In this document: positions 5,402-6,046 of the stretch, piece by piece
Layout: every line of letters begins with the position of its first letter
Numbering within the stretch: position 1 is the stretch's first letter
Source: PVC group bacterium
GTDB taxonomy: Bacteria; Verrucomicrobiota; Kiritimatiellia; UBA8416; PXDI01
Length of the DNA: 6,046 nucleotides
Reading direction: 5' to 3'
Assembly (NCBI GenBank): GCA_003565095.1
Contig: PXDI01000058.1
Span: forward strand, 1-6,046
Notes under the pieces: model-generated
Database searches by the model: none
What the model saw: the letters and a program-made list of their open reading frames with translations, nothing else
What the model was told of the DNA's origin: nothing
Translations under genes and position numbers: made by a program

Positions 5402-5432
5402 TTCAAGGATGAATGGCGCTGGTTGAAGCGGG
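5402..5432. repeat. 31-bp intergenic element, copy B
   Basis: TTCAAGGATGAATGGCG...GGTTGAAGCGGG, 29 of 31 identical to 3474-3504 and in the same orientation. The two copies bracket the gene at 3591-5297 as direct repeats about 1.93 kb apart. Confidence 0.75.
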
Positions 5433-5440
5433 TCTATTAA

Positions 5441-5530
5441 GCGTAACCGGGTAATTGGGGGGACGAAGTGTAAGAGCGCCTTTGGCGCTCCGAACTCTTC
5501 ACCGCCACCCTTACCCGGATACACTTACGC
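5441..5530. repeat. Nested palindrome with GAGCGCC-TTT-GGCGCTC core
   Basis: The outer arms are GCGTAA (5441-5446) with TTACGC (5525-5530) and CCGGGTAA (5447-5454) with TTACCCGG (5511-5518). The inner stem GAGCGCC (5474-5480) / GGCGCTC (5484-5490) has a TTT loop. GAAG and CTTC can pair between them. No U-run follows, so it is probably a repeat element rather than a terminator, though the RNA would fold well. Confidence 0.6.
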
Positions 5531-5615
5531 GATCTGCTTGAACGAACGGTTGCGGAATAGAGTGAAAACAGAGCGGAAACGGGGGGAGACCGCAGACGAA
5601 TATCCAATCGGGTCA

Positions 5616-5650
5616 CGTTTCACGTTCTACGTTCCACACTCCACTGCCTT
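5616..5650. repeat. Heptamer run CGTTYYA leading into the third array
   Basis: CGTTTCA, CGTTCTA, CGTTCCA, CACTCCA and CTGCCTT follow in strict 7-bp steps. The same phase continues as CAGTCTG and CGGTCTG into the TGCRGTC array, giving over 70 bp of unbroken 7-bp period. Confidence 0.55.
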
Positions 5651-5655
5651 CAGTC

Positions 5656-5690
5656 TGCGGTCTGCGGTCTGCAGTCTGCAGTCTGCAGTC
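5656..5690. repeat. Tandem 7-bp array, five units of TGCRGTC
   Basis: TGCGGTC twice and TGCAGTC three times, preceded by the partial unit TTCAGTC (5649-5655). It has the same unit and orientation as 3527-3561 and is inverted relative to 891-981. It is followed at once by the conserved flank at 5697-5716. Confidence 0.85.
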
Positions 5691-5696
5691 TTCTGC

Positions 5697-5716
5697 GGTA
5701 GGGTTTCACCCCATGG
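5697..5716 (+). repeat. Conserved array-flanking element, copy 2
   Basis: GGTAGGGTTTCACCCCATGG contains GGGT-TTC-ACCC, a 4-bp hairpin with a 3-nt loop. It matches the minus-strand reading of 863-883 at 17 of 20 positions. It ends 70 nt before the ATG of the PAS gene, so it lies in that gene's upstream region just as copy 1 does for the transaldolase relic. Confidence 0.6.
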
Positions 5717-5786
5717 AACAATAGCCGGCTCGTGGGCTAATCTTGTATTTAGCTTAACTGTGCCAACACGGGAGGAATGAGGCGTG

Positions 5787-6046
5787 ATGAACAAGGAAAA
5801 GATTAGCGATTCTCTTTTGGATAGCGACCGCGCCCATCAAGAGGCGCTGCGCGCTTCAGAGATGCGCTATCGGCGGCTCTTCGAGTCGGCCAAAGACGGT
5901 ATTCTGATTCTCGACGCGGAGACGGGGATGATCGAGGATGTAAATCCGTTTCTGGTTCAGTTACTGGGCATATCACGCGAGAAATTCATTGGCAAGGAGA
6001 TCTGGGAGCTGGGATTCTTCAATGACATCGTCGCCAATCAGGACAG
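5787..6046 (+). CDS. PAS-domain sensor protein, N-terminal part
   Basis: The frame runs from 5787 to the right edge, giving 86 residues and no stop. A hydrophilic helix (MNKEKISDSLLDSDRAHQEALRA) leads into a PAS domain: SEMRYRRLFESAKDGILILD (24-43), then TGMIEDVNPFLVQLLGISREKFIGKEIWEL (46-75). This opening is typical of bacterial PAS-containing signalling proteins, most often histidine kinases, but the output domain is outside the window, so a GGDEF protein or response-type regulator is equally possible. There is no signal peptide or membrane helix in the visible part, so it is probably cytoplasmic. The start is uncertain by one codon: a GTG at 5784 has GGAGG 8 nt upstream, while ATG 5787 has GAGG 4 nt upstream. 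It begins a new transcription unit after the repeat-rich gap. Confidence 0.85.
   Translation, partial: MNKEKISDSLLDSDRAHQEALRASEMRYRRLFESAKDGILILDAETGMIEDVNPFLVQLLGISREKFIGKEIWELGFFNDIVANQD

Noticed and set aside
5474..5490. Rho-independent terminator
   Set aside because: The stem is strong, but no T-run follows on either strand; it is better seen as part of the nested palindrome.

Overview
The window looks like an accessory stretch of a bacterial chromosome of moderate to high GC content. The gene types are a glycoamylase-family protein, a transaldolase relic, a RelE-type toxin-antitoxin pair, two unrelated ATPase families with nuclease-like C-termini, a VapC relic and a PAS sensor. Together with repeat-rich intergenic DNA, this resembles large-genome environmental bacteria such as the Planctomycetes-Verrucomicrobia-Lentisphaerae-Kiritimatiellota group or some deltaproteobacteria. 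No marker gene is present, so the lineage is only a weak guess.

Layout: 1-633 (minus) is the N-terminal 211 residues of a PF10091/GH144-type glycoamylase that runs off the left edge. Immediately upstream, 642-798 (minus) holds the two ends of a transaldolase gene whose middle is gone. 799-1155 is intergenic and carries a 20-base conserved element, a 13-unit heptamer array and other short repeats. 1156-1678 (minus) is a phd/relE-like toxin-antitoxin operon with a good promoter. 1765-1833 holds three exactly 23-bp-spaced direct repeats just ahead of an AAA_14/DUF4143 ATPase (1853-3103, plus). A VapC C-terminal remnant (3119-3211, minus) follows. 3212-3590 is gene-free and full of small repeats. 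3591-5297 (minus) is an AAA-ATPase-like/PDDEXK_9 protein. 5298-5783 is gene-free and built from the same repeat modules. The N-terminus of a PAS-domain sensor (5787 to the right edge, plus) closes the window.

The most unusual signal is in the three long gene-free regions. They share a modular family of small repeats: (i) tandem 7-bp units GACYGCA or the reverse complement TGCRGTC; (ii) a 20-base element, GGTAGGGTTTCACCCCATGG and variants, which abuts two of the three arrays; (iii) a 31-base element present twice in direct orientation around the 3591-5297 gene; (iv) GTGTAC-AGTAAG words and nested palindromes. For both complete array-plus-element copies the order is array, element, then about 64-70 nt to the start codon of the next gene, even though the two copies lie on opposite strands. 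That polarity suggests either a promoter-proximal regulatory module or an insertion bias of a non-autonomous repeat.

Functionally the genes do not form one pathway. The glycoamylase and transaldolase relic look like the remains of one sugar-metabolism operon. The toxin-antitoxin pair, VapC relic and two ATPases are typical of gene-turnover regions. The PAS protein begins a new transcription unit at the right edge.
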